Source: CBDDIP01 sp965229005 (GTDB taxonomy: Bacteria > Actinomycetota > Acidimicrobiia > Acidimicrobiales > Ilumatobacteraceae). Taken from it: a stretch of DNA of 64,000 bases. Positions 52,362 through 61,080 of the stretch are shown here, piece by piece. The stretch lies in NCBI GenBank assembly GCA_965229005.1, contig CBDDIP010000002.1:3750826-3814825 (forward strand), given 5' to 3'. Within the stretch, counting starts at the first letter, position 1. Every line of letters begins with the position of its first letter. Position numbers and translations under genes: made by a program. Under the pieces are notes generated by a model, which was not told where the DNA came from, searched no databases, and saw nothing but the letters and a program-made list of their open reading frames with translations.

Positions 52362-53200
52362 GCGTGCTCGCACCCGCAGCACGACCCGAGTCACGAGCGC
52401 GGGCGATGTGCTCGATGTACCTGACGTTGATGAAGACGTCGATCATCAGCCAGTTCCAGTACCGCGCCGCCAACTACTTCTACATGATCGGGATGGTCGT
52501 CGAGCCGGTCGTCTACCTCGTCGTGTGGTCGACGATCGCCCGCAACAGCGGCGGCTCCGTCGACGGCTTCACGCCAGGCACGTTCGCCGCGTACTACATC
52601 GTGTGGACGCTCGTGCGGAACATGAACATCGTCTTCACCCCGTTCGGCTGGGAGCAACGGATCAAGGAGGGCGAGTTCGCCGGGCAGCTGCTGAAGCCGG
52701 TCCACCCGATCCACTACGACCTCGGTTCGTTCGCCGGCTGGAAGGTGGTCGTGATCCTGCTGTGGCTGCCGATCGCCGGCGCGCTGACCATCGCCTTCCG
52801 TCCGGAGCTGAGTCCGACCCTGCTGCAGGCCGTCGTGTTCTTCGTCGCCATCTGGGGCGCTTACCTGATCCGCTCGCTGATGCTCTGGGCACTCGGGATG
52901 ATCACCTTCTGGACCACGCGCGTCAGCGCGATCTACGAGGCCTACTTCCTCAGCGAGCTCCTCCTCTCCGGTCGCCTCGTGCCGATGCGTCTCCTTCCTC
53001 ACTGGGCCCGCACGCTGTCGTGGGCGTTCCCGTTCCAGTGGACGTTCGGGTTTCCCATCACGTCGCTCACCGGCCCGATCAGCAACCGCGAGCTGGCGAC
53101 CGGCCTCGGCATGCAAGCGCTCTGGATCGCGATCGGCACGGGCATCGTCGCCCTCGTCTGGCGCCGCGCCGTCTCCCGGTTCAGTTCGGTGGGTGGATGA
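52358..53200 (+). CDS. ABC-2 family permease, first subunit
   Basis: A 280-residue membrane protein with about six hydrophobic helices; MKTSIISQFQYRAANYFYMIGMV begins the family domain and LSWAFPFQWTFGFPI marks the characteristic aromatic loop. It matches the ABC2_membrane_6 (formerly DUF990) kind, which pairs two unlike permeases with one ATPase. Coupled by overlap to genes on both sides. Exported substrate unknown. Confidence 0.88.
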   Translation: MSVLAPAARPESRARAMCSMYLTLMKTSIISQFQYRAANYFYMIGMVVEPVVYLVVWSTIARNSGGSVDGFTPGTFAAYYIVWTLVRNMNIVFTPFGWEQRIKEGEFAGQLLKPVHPIHYDLGSFAGWKVVVILLWLPIAGALTIAFRPELSPTLLQAVVFFVAIWGAYLIRSLMLWALGMITFWTTRVSAIYEAYFLSELLLSGRLVPMRLLPHWARTLSWAFPFQWTFGFPITSLTGPISNRELATGLGMQALWIAIGTGIVALVWRRAVSRFSSVGG

Positions 53201-54009
53201 TGACCCGCCGCGACCCGCATCGCACCGGCGCACCGCGCCTCGTCGCCACGTTCCTGCGCGTCGGCGTGATGAACGAGGTGCAGTACCGAGTCAACTTCGT
53301 CATCCAGCTGATCCAGTCGCTGCTCTCCCTCGGTACGCAGCTCGTCGTGCTGTCACTCGTCTTCTCGCGCACGAAGGAGCTCGGTGGGTGGAGCCGCCCG
53401 CAGCTGCTCGCCGTGATGGGCGTGTTCACGCTCGTCGGCGGCGTCATCCGCTCGGTGATCCAGCCGAACATGCAGCGCGTCGTCGACGACGTGCGGGAGG
53501 GCAAGCTCGACTTCGCGCTCACCAAACCTGCTGACGCGCAGGTGCTCGTCAGCGTGCGCGACATCCGGCTGTGGCAGCTCACCGATGTGATCGTCGGGGC
53601 CGTCGTGCTCGCCATCGCACTCGTGCAGCTGCGTGACGACGTCACCGTCGCCCAGCTCGGTGCGTTCCTCGGCACCCTGCTGCTCGGCCTCGTCACCATC
53701 TACTGCTTCTGGTTGCTCTTGGCGACCGCGTCGTTCTGGCTGGTGCGGATGAACGAGGTGCAGGAGCTCTTCGACGGCGTCTACCGCGCCGGCCAGTACC
53801 CCGTCGGCATCTACCCCGGCTGGCTGCGCTACGGCCTCACCGTCGTCGTGCCACTTGCATTCGCCATCACCGTGCCGTCCGAGGCGGTCACCGGGCGCCT
53901 CGGCGTCGGCACCGTCGGCGTCGCCGTCGGCGCCGTCATCGTGCTGGTGGCTCTCTCCCGCTGGGCCTGGCAACGCGGCCTGCGCCGCTACGGCGGCGCC
54001 TCCGCCTGA
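53197..54009 (+). CDS. ABC-2 family permease, second subunit
   Basis: A 270-residue membrane protein, partner of the preceding permease. MNEVQYRVNFVIQLIQSLLSLG opens the domain, EGKLDFALTKPADAQVLVS is the cytosolic coupling loop and GQYPVGIYPGWLRYGLTVVVPLAFAITVP the conserved end. ATG 53197 overlaps the previous TGA; a second ATG follows immediately. Completes a three-gene exporter. Confidence 0.88.
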   Translation: MMTRRDPHRTGAPRLVATFLRVGVMNEVQYRVNFVIQLIQSLLSLGTQLVVLSLVFSRTKELGGWSRPQLLAVMGVFTLVGGVIRSVIQPNMQRVVDDVREGKLDFALTKPADAQVLVSVRDIRLWQLTDVIVGAVVLAIALVQLRDDVTVAQLGAFLGTLLLGLVTIYCFWLLLATASFWLVRMNEVQELFDGVYRAGQYPVGIYPGWLRYGLTVVVPLAFAITVPSEAVTGRLGVGTVGVAVGAVIVLVALSRWAWQRGLRRYGGASA

Positions 54010-54023
54010 CAGACCGGGCAGCG

Positions 54024-54674
54024 TCAGCGGCGCTTCTCGCCCCAGGTGTTCCAGTGGGTGACGGCGGCGGCGGGCTTGCGGGGGGCGATGCCGAACTTGC
54101 CGACGGGGTGGCCGACGGGCAGCAGCGCGGCGATCTCGTAGCGACCCTCGGGGATGCCGAGCTCGGTGAGCACGTTGTGCGAGTTGATCCGGATCACCGT
54201 CGTCAGCGCGGTGCCCAACCCCAGCGAACGAGCGGCGATGCAGAAGTTCTGCACCGCGGGGTACACGCTCGCGTCGAGCCGGCCGATGTCGAGCTTGCCG
54301 TGCTCGTCGCTGGCGCCCCACGGGATCAGCGGCTGCAGGAACAGCACGTGCACGGGCACCTCACCGAAGTGGTCGGCCAGGTGGCGACTGGCGTCGCGCG
54401 TGCGACGCCACGCTGCGGCCTGCTGCTCGTTCGGGAACGAGTCCGGCTCCGGCAGCGTGCGCTCGTAGCGATCGAACGATTCCAGGTACCAGCGCCCGAT
54501 CAGGCTGCGCTTCACCGGGTCCGTGATCACCACGTACTGCTGCGGCTGGACGTTGCCGCCACTCGGCGCCTGCTGCGCGGCGCGCAGACACGTCTCGATG
54601 TCGGCGTCGCTGACCGGTTCATCGGTGAACCGGCGCATCGCCCTCGTGGTCATCACGGCTTCGATCGGATCCAT
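54024..54674 (-). CDS. Nitroreductase-family FMN protein
   Basis: A 216-residue nitroreductase fold. TTRAMRRFTDEPVSDADIETCLRAAQQAPSGGNVQPQ is the typical N-terminal FMN-binding stretch, VQNFCIAARSLGLGTALTT follows and LLPVGHPVGKFG ends it. Such enzymes use NAD(P)H to reduce nitro groups or quinones. Last gene of the minus-strand run Lrp-ECH-nitroreductase. ATG at 54674. Confidence 0.9.
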   Translation of the reverse strand: MDPIEAVMTTRAMRRFTDEPVSDADIETCLRAAQQAPSGGNVQPQQYVVITDPVKRSLIGRWYLESFDRYERTLPEPDSFPNEQQAAAWRRTRDASRHLADHFGEVPVHVLFLQPLIPWGASDEHGKLDIGRLDASVYPAVQNFCIAARSLGLGTALTTVIRINSHNVLTELGIPEGRYEIAALLPVGHPVGKFGIAPRKPAAAVTHWNTWGEKRR

Positions 54675-54693
54675 CTCTGCTGCCTCCTCGTAC

Positions 54694-55473
54694 CTAGTGG
54701 CCGGTGAAATTCGGCGTGCGCTGCTCCTGCATCGCCGCCAACGCCTCGGCGTGATCGGCGGACGTGAAGCACGGCATCTCCAGCGCGGTGGACAGGTCGA
54801 AGCTGTCCAGCAGCGCTCGCTTCAACTGCGCATTGACGGCGATCTTCGTGCCGCGCACGGCGAGTGGTGGTTGCGCGGCCAAGCGCTGCGCCCACGCCAT
54901 CGCCCGCTCGGCCACGTCCGCCGGCGGGCAGACCTCGGCGGCGACACCGAGGCGCAGCGCCTCCGCCGCCGTCAACGGGTCGCCGAGCAACAGATGACGC
55001 TTCGCGGCCAACGGGCCGAGCAGCAACGGCCACACCGCGGCCCCGCCGTCGCCGGCGACGAGGCCGACGGTCACGTGCGGGTCGACGATCACGGCGCGCT
55101 CGCTCATCACGATCACGTCGCAGAGCAAGGCCACCGATGCGGCGAGACCGGCGGCCGATCCGTTGAGCCCGCACACGATCGGCACCTCGACGTCCAGCAG
55201 GTCCCAGATCAGCTGCTTCGCATCGCGGCGCAACGAGTCGAGCACGGCGGTTTCGCGCAACGACGGGAACCAGTCGAAGTCGCCGCCGGCGGAGAACGCC
55301 TTGCCCTGGCCCGTGAGCACGATCGCTCGCGCCTCGCCCTCGCGCTTGAGGATGCGGAACAACTCGCCGAACTCGTGGTGGAGCAGCGCGTCGACGGCGT
55401 TGATCGGCGAGGTCGGATGGCGAACGGTGACGACGAGGATCTCGCCGTCGCGCTGCACGTGGATCGCTTCCAT
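54694..55473 (-). CDS. Enoyl-CoA hydratase/isomerase family protein
   Basis: A 259-residue crotonase. The oxyanion hole elements are GQGKAFSAGGD and NGSAAGLAAS, and TVGLVAGDGGAAVWPLL is the region of the catalytic glutamates, where the usual Glu before the first strand is not seen, so hydratase activity is uncertain; isomerase or hydrolase activity is possible. The ATG overlaps the stop of the Lrp gene (TGATG). Confidence 0.88.
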   Translation of the reverse strand: MEAIHVQRDGEILVVTVRHPTSPINAVDALLHHEFGELFRILKREGEARAIVLTGQGKAFSAGGDFDWFPSLRETAVLDSLRRDAKQLIWDLLDVEVPIVCGLNGSAAGLAASVALLCDVIVMSERAVIVDPHVTVGLVAGDGGAAVWPLLLGPLAAKRHLLLGDPLTAAEALRLGVAAEVCPPADVAERAMAWAQRLAAQPPLAVRGTKIAVNAQLKRALLDSFDLSTALEMPCFTSADHAEALAAMQEQRTPNFTGH

Positions 55474-55940
55474 CAGTCAGAACCTCCTGCTCCGACGGGC
55501 AGCGCCCGCAGCACGATGCGCGTCTGCGTCGAGCCGGCGCCGGTGTCGGCCTTCATCCGCATCAGCACCTCGTCCAGCTCCAGCGGCGTCCGGCAGCGGA
55601 TGCGCAGCAGGTAGTCGTCGGGCCCGGTGAGATGCACCGCTTCGACCACACCGGGCTGGTCGACGAACCACTGCTCCAACGCAGCGCGGTCCGCACCCGG
55701 TTGGGCGACCACGCCGACCACCGCGTCGACGACGTGCCCGAGCAGACCGAGATCCACCTGTGCGGCATAGCCGCTGATCACCCCACGCTGCTCCAACCGG
55801 CGCACGCGCTCGGCCGTCGCCTGCGGCGACAGGTGGACGATCCGACCCAGCTCCTGCCACGTCAGCCGGGCGTTCTTCTGGAGCGAACGGACGATCTCAC
55901 GGTCGGTGGGATCTCCGACAGCAGGATCGTCGGCGAGCAC
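55473..55940 (-). CDS. Lrp/AsnC-family transcriptional regulator
   Basis: A 155-residue regulator. The HTH is DREIVRSLQKNARLTWQELGRIVHLSPQATAERVRRLEQRGVISGYAAQVD and the C-terminal RAM domain senses a small molecule (VVEAVHLTGPDDYLLRIRC). GTG at 55940. Followed with overlap by the enoyl-CoA hydratase and nitroreductase genes, which it may regulate along with itself. Confidence 0.9.
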   Translation of the reverse strand: MLADDPAVGDPTDREIVRSLQKNARLTWQELGRIVHLSPQATAERVRRLEQRGVISGYAAQVDLGLLGHVVDAVVGVVAQPGADRAALEQWFVDQPGVVEAVHLTGPDDYLLRIRCRTPLELDEVLMRMKADTGAGSTQTRIVLRALPVGAGGSD

Positions 55941-55998
55941 GGGCTGACCGTACCGGTTTCGCTGACACCGTCGGCGAGATCGGGCGCACGATCGCTCG

Positions 55999-56412
55999 AT
56001 GCCCCACACCAGCCCGACGGGCGTCACCGTTTTCGAGAGGTTCGCGACTCGCACGATCTCCCACGCCGAGTGGGACCACGAAGCCCACCTGACCGTGTGC
56101 TGGTTCGCGGTGCGCGAGCACGGCCGAGTCGGCGCGCTCGCCCACCTCCGCAACGAGATCGCTGACTTCAACGGATCGATCGGCATCGAGAACACTCCGA
56201 CGTCCGGGTACCACGAGACGTTGACCCGCTACTTCGTCGACGCCGTGGCGGCAGCCGACGTCGCCGACCCGAGCGACCTGTTCGAGCTCGCGTCGTGCAG
56301 GCGCGACGCGCCCTTGCATCGCTGGAGCCGCGCGATCCTGTTCTCCGCGGCGGCGCGCGCTGCGTGGGTCGAACCCGACCTCGATCAGAGCATCGTCGCG
56401 TCGATGTCCTGA
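55999..56412 (+). CDS. Conserved hypothetical protein (histidine-rich helical)
   Basis: A 137-residue protein with no identified domain. It begins with an ISHAEWDHEAHLTVCWF stretch, then NTPTSGYHETLTRYFVDAV, both His/Tyr/aromatic-rich, and ends in a helical RAILFSAAARAAWVEPDLDQSI. The spaced histidines (H22, H27, H30 region and YHET) suggest a metal- or haem-binding helical bundle, but this is inference. Divergent from lrp across 58 bases, convergent with the acyl-CoA dehydrogenase-like gene at 56385. Confidence 0.65.
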   Translation: MPHTSPTGVTVFERFATRTISHAEWDHEAHLTVCWFAVREHGRVGALAHLRNEIADFNGSIGIENTPTSGYHETLTRYFVDAVAAADVADPSDLFELASCRRDAPLHRWSRAILFSAAARAAWVEPDLDQSIVASMS

Positions 56413-57506
56413 CCGAAGAGCGACTTGCCCAGTGTCTCGTAGAGACGAGGGGCGACCATGATGTGCTGCGTCACGACGTGAGCGTCGCGCATGCACCGCT
56501 GCAACGGGCTGGCGTCGAAGATCGCCGTGCCGCCGCCGAGCGTGTAGGCCAGGTCGGCGACCTTCGCCACCGATGCTGCGGCGTGCACGCCCGCCAGCCG
56601 GATGCGCACCCGCGACGCGGTGGGCACACGAGCGCCGGCCCCGGCGAGGGCCCACGCCTGATCGACCTCGTCGTAGAAGAACGCCCGCGCCGAGCGCAGC
56701 GACGCTTCCGCCTGTGCGAGATCGGACTGGGCCACACCGTTCTGGGCGATCGTCCGCTGGCTGAACTGCGGGCGCTTGTCCTGCGCCAACTCGATCAGCG
56801 AGTCGAGTGCGTGGCGACCGATGCCGAGACTGACCGCGGCAACGCCGATCGCCAGCAGCGTCATGTTGGGGAAGGCCCCGAGCGGCACGTCGACCACCGG
56901 CCCGAGCTCCGGACGCACGATGCGATCGGACGGCACGAACGCGCCGTCGACGCTGAAGTCGTTCGACCCCGTGCCGCGGAGCCCGGACGTGTGCCACGTG
57001 TCGTGGATGGTGACGTCGTCGGCCGGGAAGAACATGCCCCGCCCGACACCCTCCGCATCGACGGCGCCGCCGGTGATCCACTGGCAGTGCTGCGTGCCGC
57101 TCCCCCACATCCAACGTCCGGTGACGCGGAAGCCACCTTCGACCGCTTCCGCCGCGGCGTTGCGGGCGAACACACCACCGGTGATCACCGTCGGGTCGGC
57201 GTACATCGCTCGCGCCGTGTCGACGGGCAGGTACGTGCTCAGCGACGACGTCGTGCTGGCGATCATCGTGCACCAGCCGGCAGCACCGTCGTGTCGAGCG
57301 ATCGTCTCGATCGCCCGCGCCATCGTCGAGGGGCTGGCCTCCGGGCCGCCGTAGATCTGCGGCACGCACATGCGCAGCAGCTGCGCGTCGCGCAACGCCT
57401 CCACCACCGCGGCCGGCAACCGCCGACCGGACTCTGCGGCATCCGCATGCGACGCGGCGACCGGCCCGACACGCTCCGCCTCGGCGACGAGATCGACCGA
57501 GCTCAC
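56385..57506 (-). CDS. Acyl-CoA dehydrogenase-fold flavoprotein (HsaA/DszC-like monooxygenase group)
   Basis: A 373-residue acyl-CoA dehydrogenase-fold protein lacking the family catalytic Glu context and with RHDGAAGWCTM and GRWMWGSGTQHCQW, typical of the flavin-dependent monooxygenase side group. The GTG at 57506 overlaps the stop of the upstream acyl-CoA dehydrogenase gene, so the pair is coupled. A flavin reductase partner is not adjacent. Its last codons overlap the convergent 137-residue gene by 28 bases. Confidence 0.85.
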   Translation of the reverse strand: MSSVDLVAEAERVGPVAASHADAAESGRRLPAAVVEALRDAQLLRMCVPQIYGGPEASPSTMARAIETIARHDGAAGWCTMIASTTSSLSTYLPVDTARAMYADPTVITGGVFARNAAAEAVEGGFRVTGRWMWGSGTQHCQWITGGAVDAEGVGRGMFFPADDVTIHDTWHTSGLRGTGSNDFSVDGAFVPSDRIVRPELGPVVDVPLGAFPNMTLLAIGVAAVSLGIGRHALDSLIELAQDKRPQFSQRTIAQNGVAQSDLAQAEASLRSARAFFYDEVDQAWALAGAGARVPTASRVRIRLAGVHAAASVAKVADLAYTLGGGTAIFDASPLQRCMRDAHVVTQHIMVAPRLYETLGKSLFGQDIDATML

Positions 57507-58714
57507 GAGGCGCGCTGGGCCTCGGACCAGCTGAGGCCCTTGACGACGTCCACGTCGTGCGGCAGGCCGAGCACGCGCTCGGCGATGATGTTGCGCTGCA
57601 CCGCCCACGTGCCGCCGCCGATCGTCAGCGCCTGACTGAACATGAAGCCGTCGTACCAGCCGGGGTGACCCAGCCCGCCGTCGGGCTTGTCCGGCCCGAG
57701 GCTCTTCGTGTCGGTACCCGGTACGAACTCGCCGTCACCGCCGGCCAGCATCGCCGACGCGCCGATGATGTCCCGAGCCAGCAGCATCACGTGCTGACCG
57801 TGCTCGTCGGCCAGCAACTTGCGGATGCTCGCCTCGGGCCCGGGCTGGCGTCCCTTCAGCGCCGCGCTCACGGTGCGCAAGCGGATCAGGTCGAGCAGGG
57901 TGTGCTCGATGTACACCGACGCGATCCGCTGGCGCATGTGCGGATCGGTCACCGGGCCGCCGTCGCGGATCGTGTCGATCAGCTCCATCGCCGTCGGACC
58001 GTTGCCCCACAGGACGCCGCCGGTGCTCAGCGAGACGCGCTCGTTGCCGAGCGTCACCTTGGCCAGGCGCCAGCCGTCGTTGAGATCGCCGACCAGGTTC
58101 TCGGCCGGGATGCGCACGTCGGTGAAGAACACCTCGTTGAACGTGTGCCCGCCGGTCATCTCGGTGATCGGGCGGATCTCGATGCCCGGGAGGTCCATCG
58201 GGCAGATGAAGTACGAGACGCCCTTGTGCTTGGGCACGTCGACGTCGGTGCGGGCGATGAGGATGCCGTACTTGGCGTACTGCGCTCCGCTCGTCCAGAT
58301 CTTCTGACCGTTGACGATGAACTCGTCGCCGTCGCGCGCCGCCCGCGTGCCGAGGTTGGCCAGGTCGCTGCCGGCGCCGGGCTCGCTGAACAGCTGGCAC
58401 CAGAACTCCTCGCCCGAGAGGAGCTTGGGCATGTAGCGGGCCTGTTGCTCCTTCGTGCCGGCGTACATGATCGTCGGGCCCGCCCACCCGATGCCGATCG
58501 GGTTCGTCGGTCGGCGCACCCCCGCCTTGTGCAGCTCGTCGTCGATGATCAGCTGGTGGATCGGGTCGGCGTCGAAGCCCCACGGCGCCGGCCAGTGCGG
58601 GACGACGTAGCCGCCCTCGGCGAGGTCGCGGCCGGTCGGCTTGGGGTGCTCGGCCAACCACGCGCGCACCGCCAGACGGCGCGGATCGTCGGCGGCGGGC
58701 ATCACGAAGTCCAT
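57503..58714 (-). CDS. Acyl-CoA dehydrogenase
   Basis: A 403-residue flavoprotein. CQLFSEPGAGSDLANLGTRA and the IWTSGAQYAKYGILIART stretch are the FAD/substrate motifs, NERVSLSTGGVLW and GLPHDVDVVKG the later ones. It oxidises acyl-CoA at C2-C3. ATG 58714 is used since MDFVMPAADDP fits the normal N-terminus. Upstream of, and overlapping, the HsaA/DszC-like gene. Confidence 0.92.
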   Translation of the reverse strand: MDFVMPAADDPRRLAVRAWLAEHPKPTGRDLAEGGYVVPHWPAPWGFDADPIHQLIIDDELHKAGVRRPTNPIGIGWAGPTIMYAGTKEQQARYMPKLLSGEEFWCQLFSEPGAGSDLANLGTRAARDGDEFIVNGQKIWTSGAQYAKYGILIARTDVDVPKHKGVSYFICPMDLPGIEIRPITEMTGGHTFNEVFFTDVRIPAENLVGDLNDGWRLAKVTLGNERVSLSTGGVLWGNGPTAMELIDTIRDGGPVTDPHMRQRIASVYIEHTLLDLIRLRTVSAALKGRQPGPEASIRKLLADEHGQHVMLLARDIIGASAMLAGGDGEFVPGTDTKSLGPDKPDGGLGHPGWYDGFMFSQALTIGGGTWAVQRNIIAERVLGLPHDVDVVKGLSWSEAQRAS

Positions 58715-58734
58715 GCCGCGGACACTACGTCCGG

Positions 58735-59067
58735 TCAGCGGCGAGAACGCGAGCGGAGACGGTCGATGCGGCGGTCCCACTGCCCGGACGACTCGAGCAA
58801 CCAGCCGACCGCTGCCGCGAGTGGCTCAGGCGTCGCCCGGTACTGCACCTCGCGGCCGACGCGCTGCGTTGCCACCAGTCCGGCGTCGGCCAGCGCCTGG
58901 AGGTGCTTCACCACCGCCTGGCGCGTCATCGGCGACGACGTCGCCAATCGAGTCGCCGACTCCGGCCCACCCTGCAGCAGCCGCTGCAACAACGACCGGC
59001 GCGTCGGGTCGGCCAGCGCCCCGAACAGCGCGTCGAGCGCTCCCGTGTCCTGAGCCGCGTCAGACAA
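58735..59067 (-). CDS. ArsR-family transcriptional regulator
   Basis: A 110-residue winged-helix repressor: FGALADPTRRSLLQRLLQGGPESATRLATSSPMTRQAVVKHLQALADAGLVATQRVGREVQYRATPEPL. The only plausible start is TTG at 59067, eight bases inside the SRPBCC gene end. ArsR-SRPBCC pairs usually have ArsR first; here it is second. Likely binder of the palindromes at 59497-59560. No metal-site cysteines are visible. Confidence 0.85.
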   Translation of the reverse strand: MSDAAQDTGALDALFGALADPTRRSLLQRLLQGGPESATRLATSSPMTRQAVVKHLQALADAGLVATQRVGREVQYRATPEPLAAAVGWLLESSGQWDRRIDRLRSRSRR

Positions 59068-59467
59068 GGGCCGCGGCCACGCAGCATGCCCACAGCGAGC
59101 AGACGCGGACTTCCCATGCGAGACGCGATTCGGTCGACGCTCGCGCCGGCAGCTCCTCGCGGATCCGCAGCGCGGCGCCACCCTCGGGCAGTTCGACCAC
59201 GTCGAGTTGGACGTGAGAGACCGATGTCGGATCGTCGTGCTCCCACCACGTGAACCCGATCGAGCGTTCGTCGGCGCTGTGCACGCGCAGCTGCTTGACG
59301 ACATCGCCGTCCACGATCTCACCGACGCCGCCAGGCTGCAGATCGACGGTGCCACCGTCGACCAGCCACTGCTTCCACCCGTCCACCGTGGTGACGAGCT
59401 TCGTCAGTTCGTCGATCCCGATGCCGAGGTCGTCGAGGTGGACGAGTCGTTCGATTCGTTCGGTCAT
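59060..59467 (-). CDS. SRPBCC (AHSA1-like) domain protein
   Basis: A 135-residue helix-grip protein (LVHLDDLGIGIDELTKLVTTVDGWKQWL ... GFTWWEHDDPTSVSHVQLDVVELPEGGAALRI), a hydrophobic-ligand binding fold. Genes like it are often encoded with ArsR repressors, perhaps supplying or sensing a ligand. ATG 59467 with upstream region containing two palindromes. Divergent from clpP. Confidence 0.85.
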   Translation of the reverse strand: MTERIERLVHLDDLGIGIDELTKLVTTVDGWKQWLVDGGTVDLQPGGVGEIVDGDVVKQLRVHSADERSIGFTWWEHDDPTSVSHVQLDVVELPEGGAALRIREELPARASTESRLAWEVRVCSLWACCVAAALV

Positions 59468-59496
59468 GGCTGTGCTCCCATGGAAGCGACGATATC

Positions 59497-59512
59497 GCAA
59501 CCAATCGGTTGC
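59497..59512. promoter_or_regulatory. Palindrome 1 (putative ArsR operator)
   Basis: GCAACC-AATC-GGTTGC, six-base arms with a four-base centre, 30 bases upstream of the SRPBCC start. The core matches palindrome 2 downstream, suggesting one DNA-binding protein, most likely the ArsR-type regulator, controls both divergent units. Confidence 0.6.
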
Positions 59513-59536
59513 AACTCGCGCCTCGCCGAGTACCGT

Positions 59537-59560
59537 ATGTGCAACTCATCAGTTGCACAT
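59537..59560. promoter_or_regulatory. Palindrome 2 (putative ArsR operator at clpP promoter)
   Basis: ATGTGCAACT-CATC-AGTTGCACAT, a perfect ten-base-arm repeat with a four-base centre. It shares GCAAC...ATC...GTTGC with palindrome 1, and lies 32 bases upstream of the clpP start, inside its expected promoter. Confidence 0.65.
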
Positions 59561-59591
59561 CACCGGACGTGCACATCAACGGAGGTCGAAC

Positions 59592-60227
59592 GTGCTCATC
59601 CCCACCGTCATCGAGTCCACGCCCCGCGGCGAGCGGGCCTTCGACATCTACTCGCGGTTGCTCGTCAACCGCATCGTGTTCCTCGGCGCAGCGATCGACG
59701 ACAACGTCACCAACCTGATCGTCGCCCAGTTGCTCCACCTCGAGAGCGAGAACCCGACGCAGGACGTCGCGCTGTACATCAACAGCCCGGGCGGCGACAT
59801 GAACGGGCTCTTCGCCATCCACGACACGATGCGCTACATCGCCCCGGACGTGGCGACGATCTGCGTCGGCCAGGCAGCTTCGGCCGCGGCCGTGCTGCTC
59901 GCTGCCGGCGCACCGGGCAAGCGCTTCGCGCTGCCGAACGCACGGGTGCTGATCCACCAGCCGCACGGCGGGATGCAAGGGCAGAGCACCGACATGGAGC
60001 TCGCCGTGGCCGAGATGGTGGAGATGCGTCGGCGGATGGTGGACATCCTCATGGAGTCCACCGGTCAGCCCCGCGAGCGGATCAACGCGGACATCGATCG
60101 CGACTACATCGTGCGCGGCGATCAGGCGCTGGCGTACGGGTTGGTCGACCACATCATCGATCGCCGCGAGCTGCCCAACCCCGCGCACGCCATCACGGTG
60201 GGTGACCCGGTCGCGCTCACTGCCTGA
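59592..60227 (+). CDS. clpP: ATP-dependent Clp protease proteolytic subunit
   Basis: A 211-residue serine peptidase of the ClpP ring. The catalytic triad S97 (GQAAS), H122 (IHQP) and D171 (DRD) matches E. coli ClpP numbering; YINSPGGD forms the oxyanion region. A GGAGG six bases before the GTG at 59592 fixes the start. A lone clpP without clpX or clpC; it appears to be a dedicated copy under the control of the SRPBCC-ArsR unit rather than the housekeeping pair. That reading is inference. Confidence 0.93.
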   Translation: MLIPTVIESTPRGERAFDIYSRLLVNRIVFLGAAIDDNVTNLIVAQLLHLESENPTQDVALYINSPGGDMNGLFAIHDTMRYIAPDVATICVGQAASAAAVLLAAGAPGKRFALPNARVLIHQPHGGMQGQSTDMELAVAEMVEMRRRMVDILMESTGQPRERINADIDRDYIVRGDQALAYGLVDHIIDRRELPNPAHAITVGDPVALTA

Positions 60228-60246
60228 TCGGCGCGATGCTGGCGGG

Positions 60247-61035
60247 ATGAAGTTCGGGTTCGTCGTTCCTTGGGCCGACGCCGACGACATCGGCGAGTTG
60301 GCAGCGCTCGCCGAAGCACACGGCTGGAACGGCCTCTTCGTGTGGGAGCCTGTGTGGGGCCTCGATCCGTGGAGCTCGCTCGCCGTGGCCGCCACCCGCA
60401 CGCGCACGATCCACCTCGGCACGATGTTGACGCCGCTGCCACGCCGCAAGCCGTGGGAACTGGCCTCGCAGGTGGCCACCGTCGACCGCCTGTCGAAGGG
60501 ACGGGTGATCCTCGGCATCGGCCTCGGCGCGCTGGACTCCGGCTATCGCGAGTTCGGCGAGGTCACCGATCGGGCCACGCGTGCCGAGCTCATGGACGAA
60601 GGGCTGGCGATCGTGCGCGGCCTCTGGGCCGGCCAGCCGTTCCGCTTCCACGGCAAGCACCACCGCATCGACCCAACCGAGTTCCCGGCGATCGGCAACA
60701 CGTTCCGACCTGAGGGCGTGCCGATCTGGTGCGTCGGTGCGCTCGGCACCGGCCGATCGATGCAGCGCGCGTTGAGCTGCGACGGGCTGATCCCACAGGT
60801 GGTCGACGCCGACGGCGCTCGGTCGGCGACGCTCGAGGAGCTGTGCGCGCTGCGCGGGCTGCCCGCAGATCGGCCGTTCGACGTCGTCGTCGAAGGCTCC
60901 AACACCGAGCACTCGCCCGCAGCGTGGGCGACAGCAGGGGCGACGTGGTGGCTGGAGTCGATGTGGCACGCGATGAACGAGGCAGATCCGGTCGAGGCAT
61001 CGCGCGAGCTGCTTCGCGCCGGTCCACCGAGCTGA
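60247..61035 (+). CDS. LLM-class flavin/F420-dependent oxidoreductase
   Basis: A 262-residue luciferase-like protein: MKFGFVVPWADADDIGELAALAEAHGWNGLFVWEP, IHLGTMLTPLPRRKPWELASQVATVDRLSKGRVILGIGLGALDSGYREFGE, GKHHRIDPTEF. Shorter than classical LLM enzymes, with a truncated C-terminal part. It lies between clpP and an acyl-CoA synthetase gene. Confidence 0.85.
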   Translation: MKFGFVVPWADADDIGELAALAEAHGWNGLFVWEPVWGLDPWSSLAVAATRTRTIHLGTMLTPLPRRKPWELASQVATVDRLSKGRVILGIGLGALDSGYREFGEVTDRATRAELMDEGLAIVRGLWAGQPFRFHGKHHRIDPTEFPAIGNTFRPEGVPIWCVGALGTGRSMQRALSCDGLIPQVVDADGARSATLEELCALRGLPADRPFDVVVEGSNTEHSPAAWATAGATWWLESMWHAMNEADPVEASRELLRAGPPS

Positions 61036-61080
61036 ACGAAGGCTTTCAGCGTCGGCGGCCGCGCCACTACGGTCGATCCG

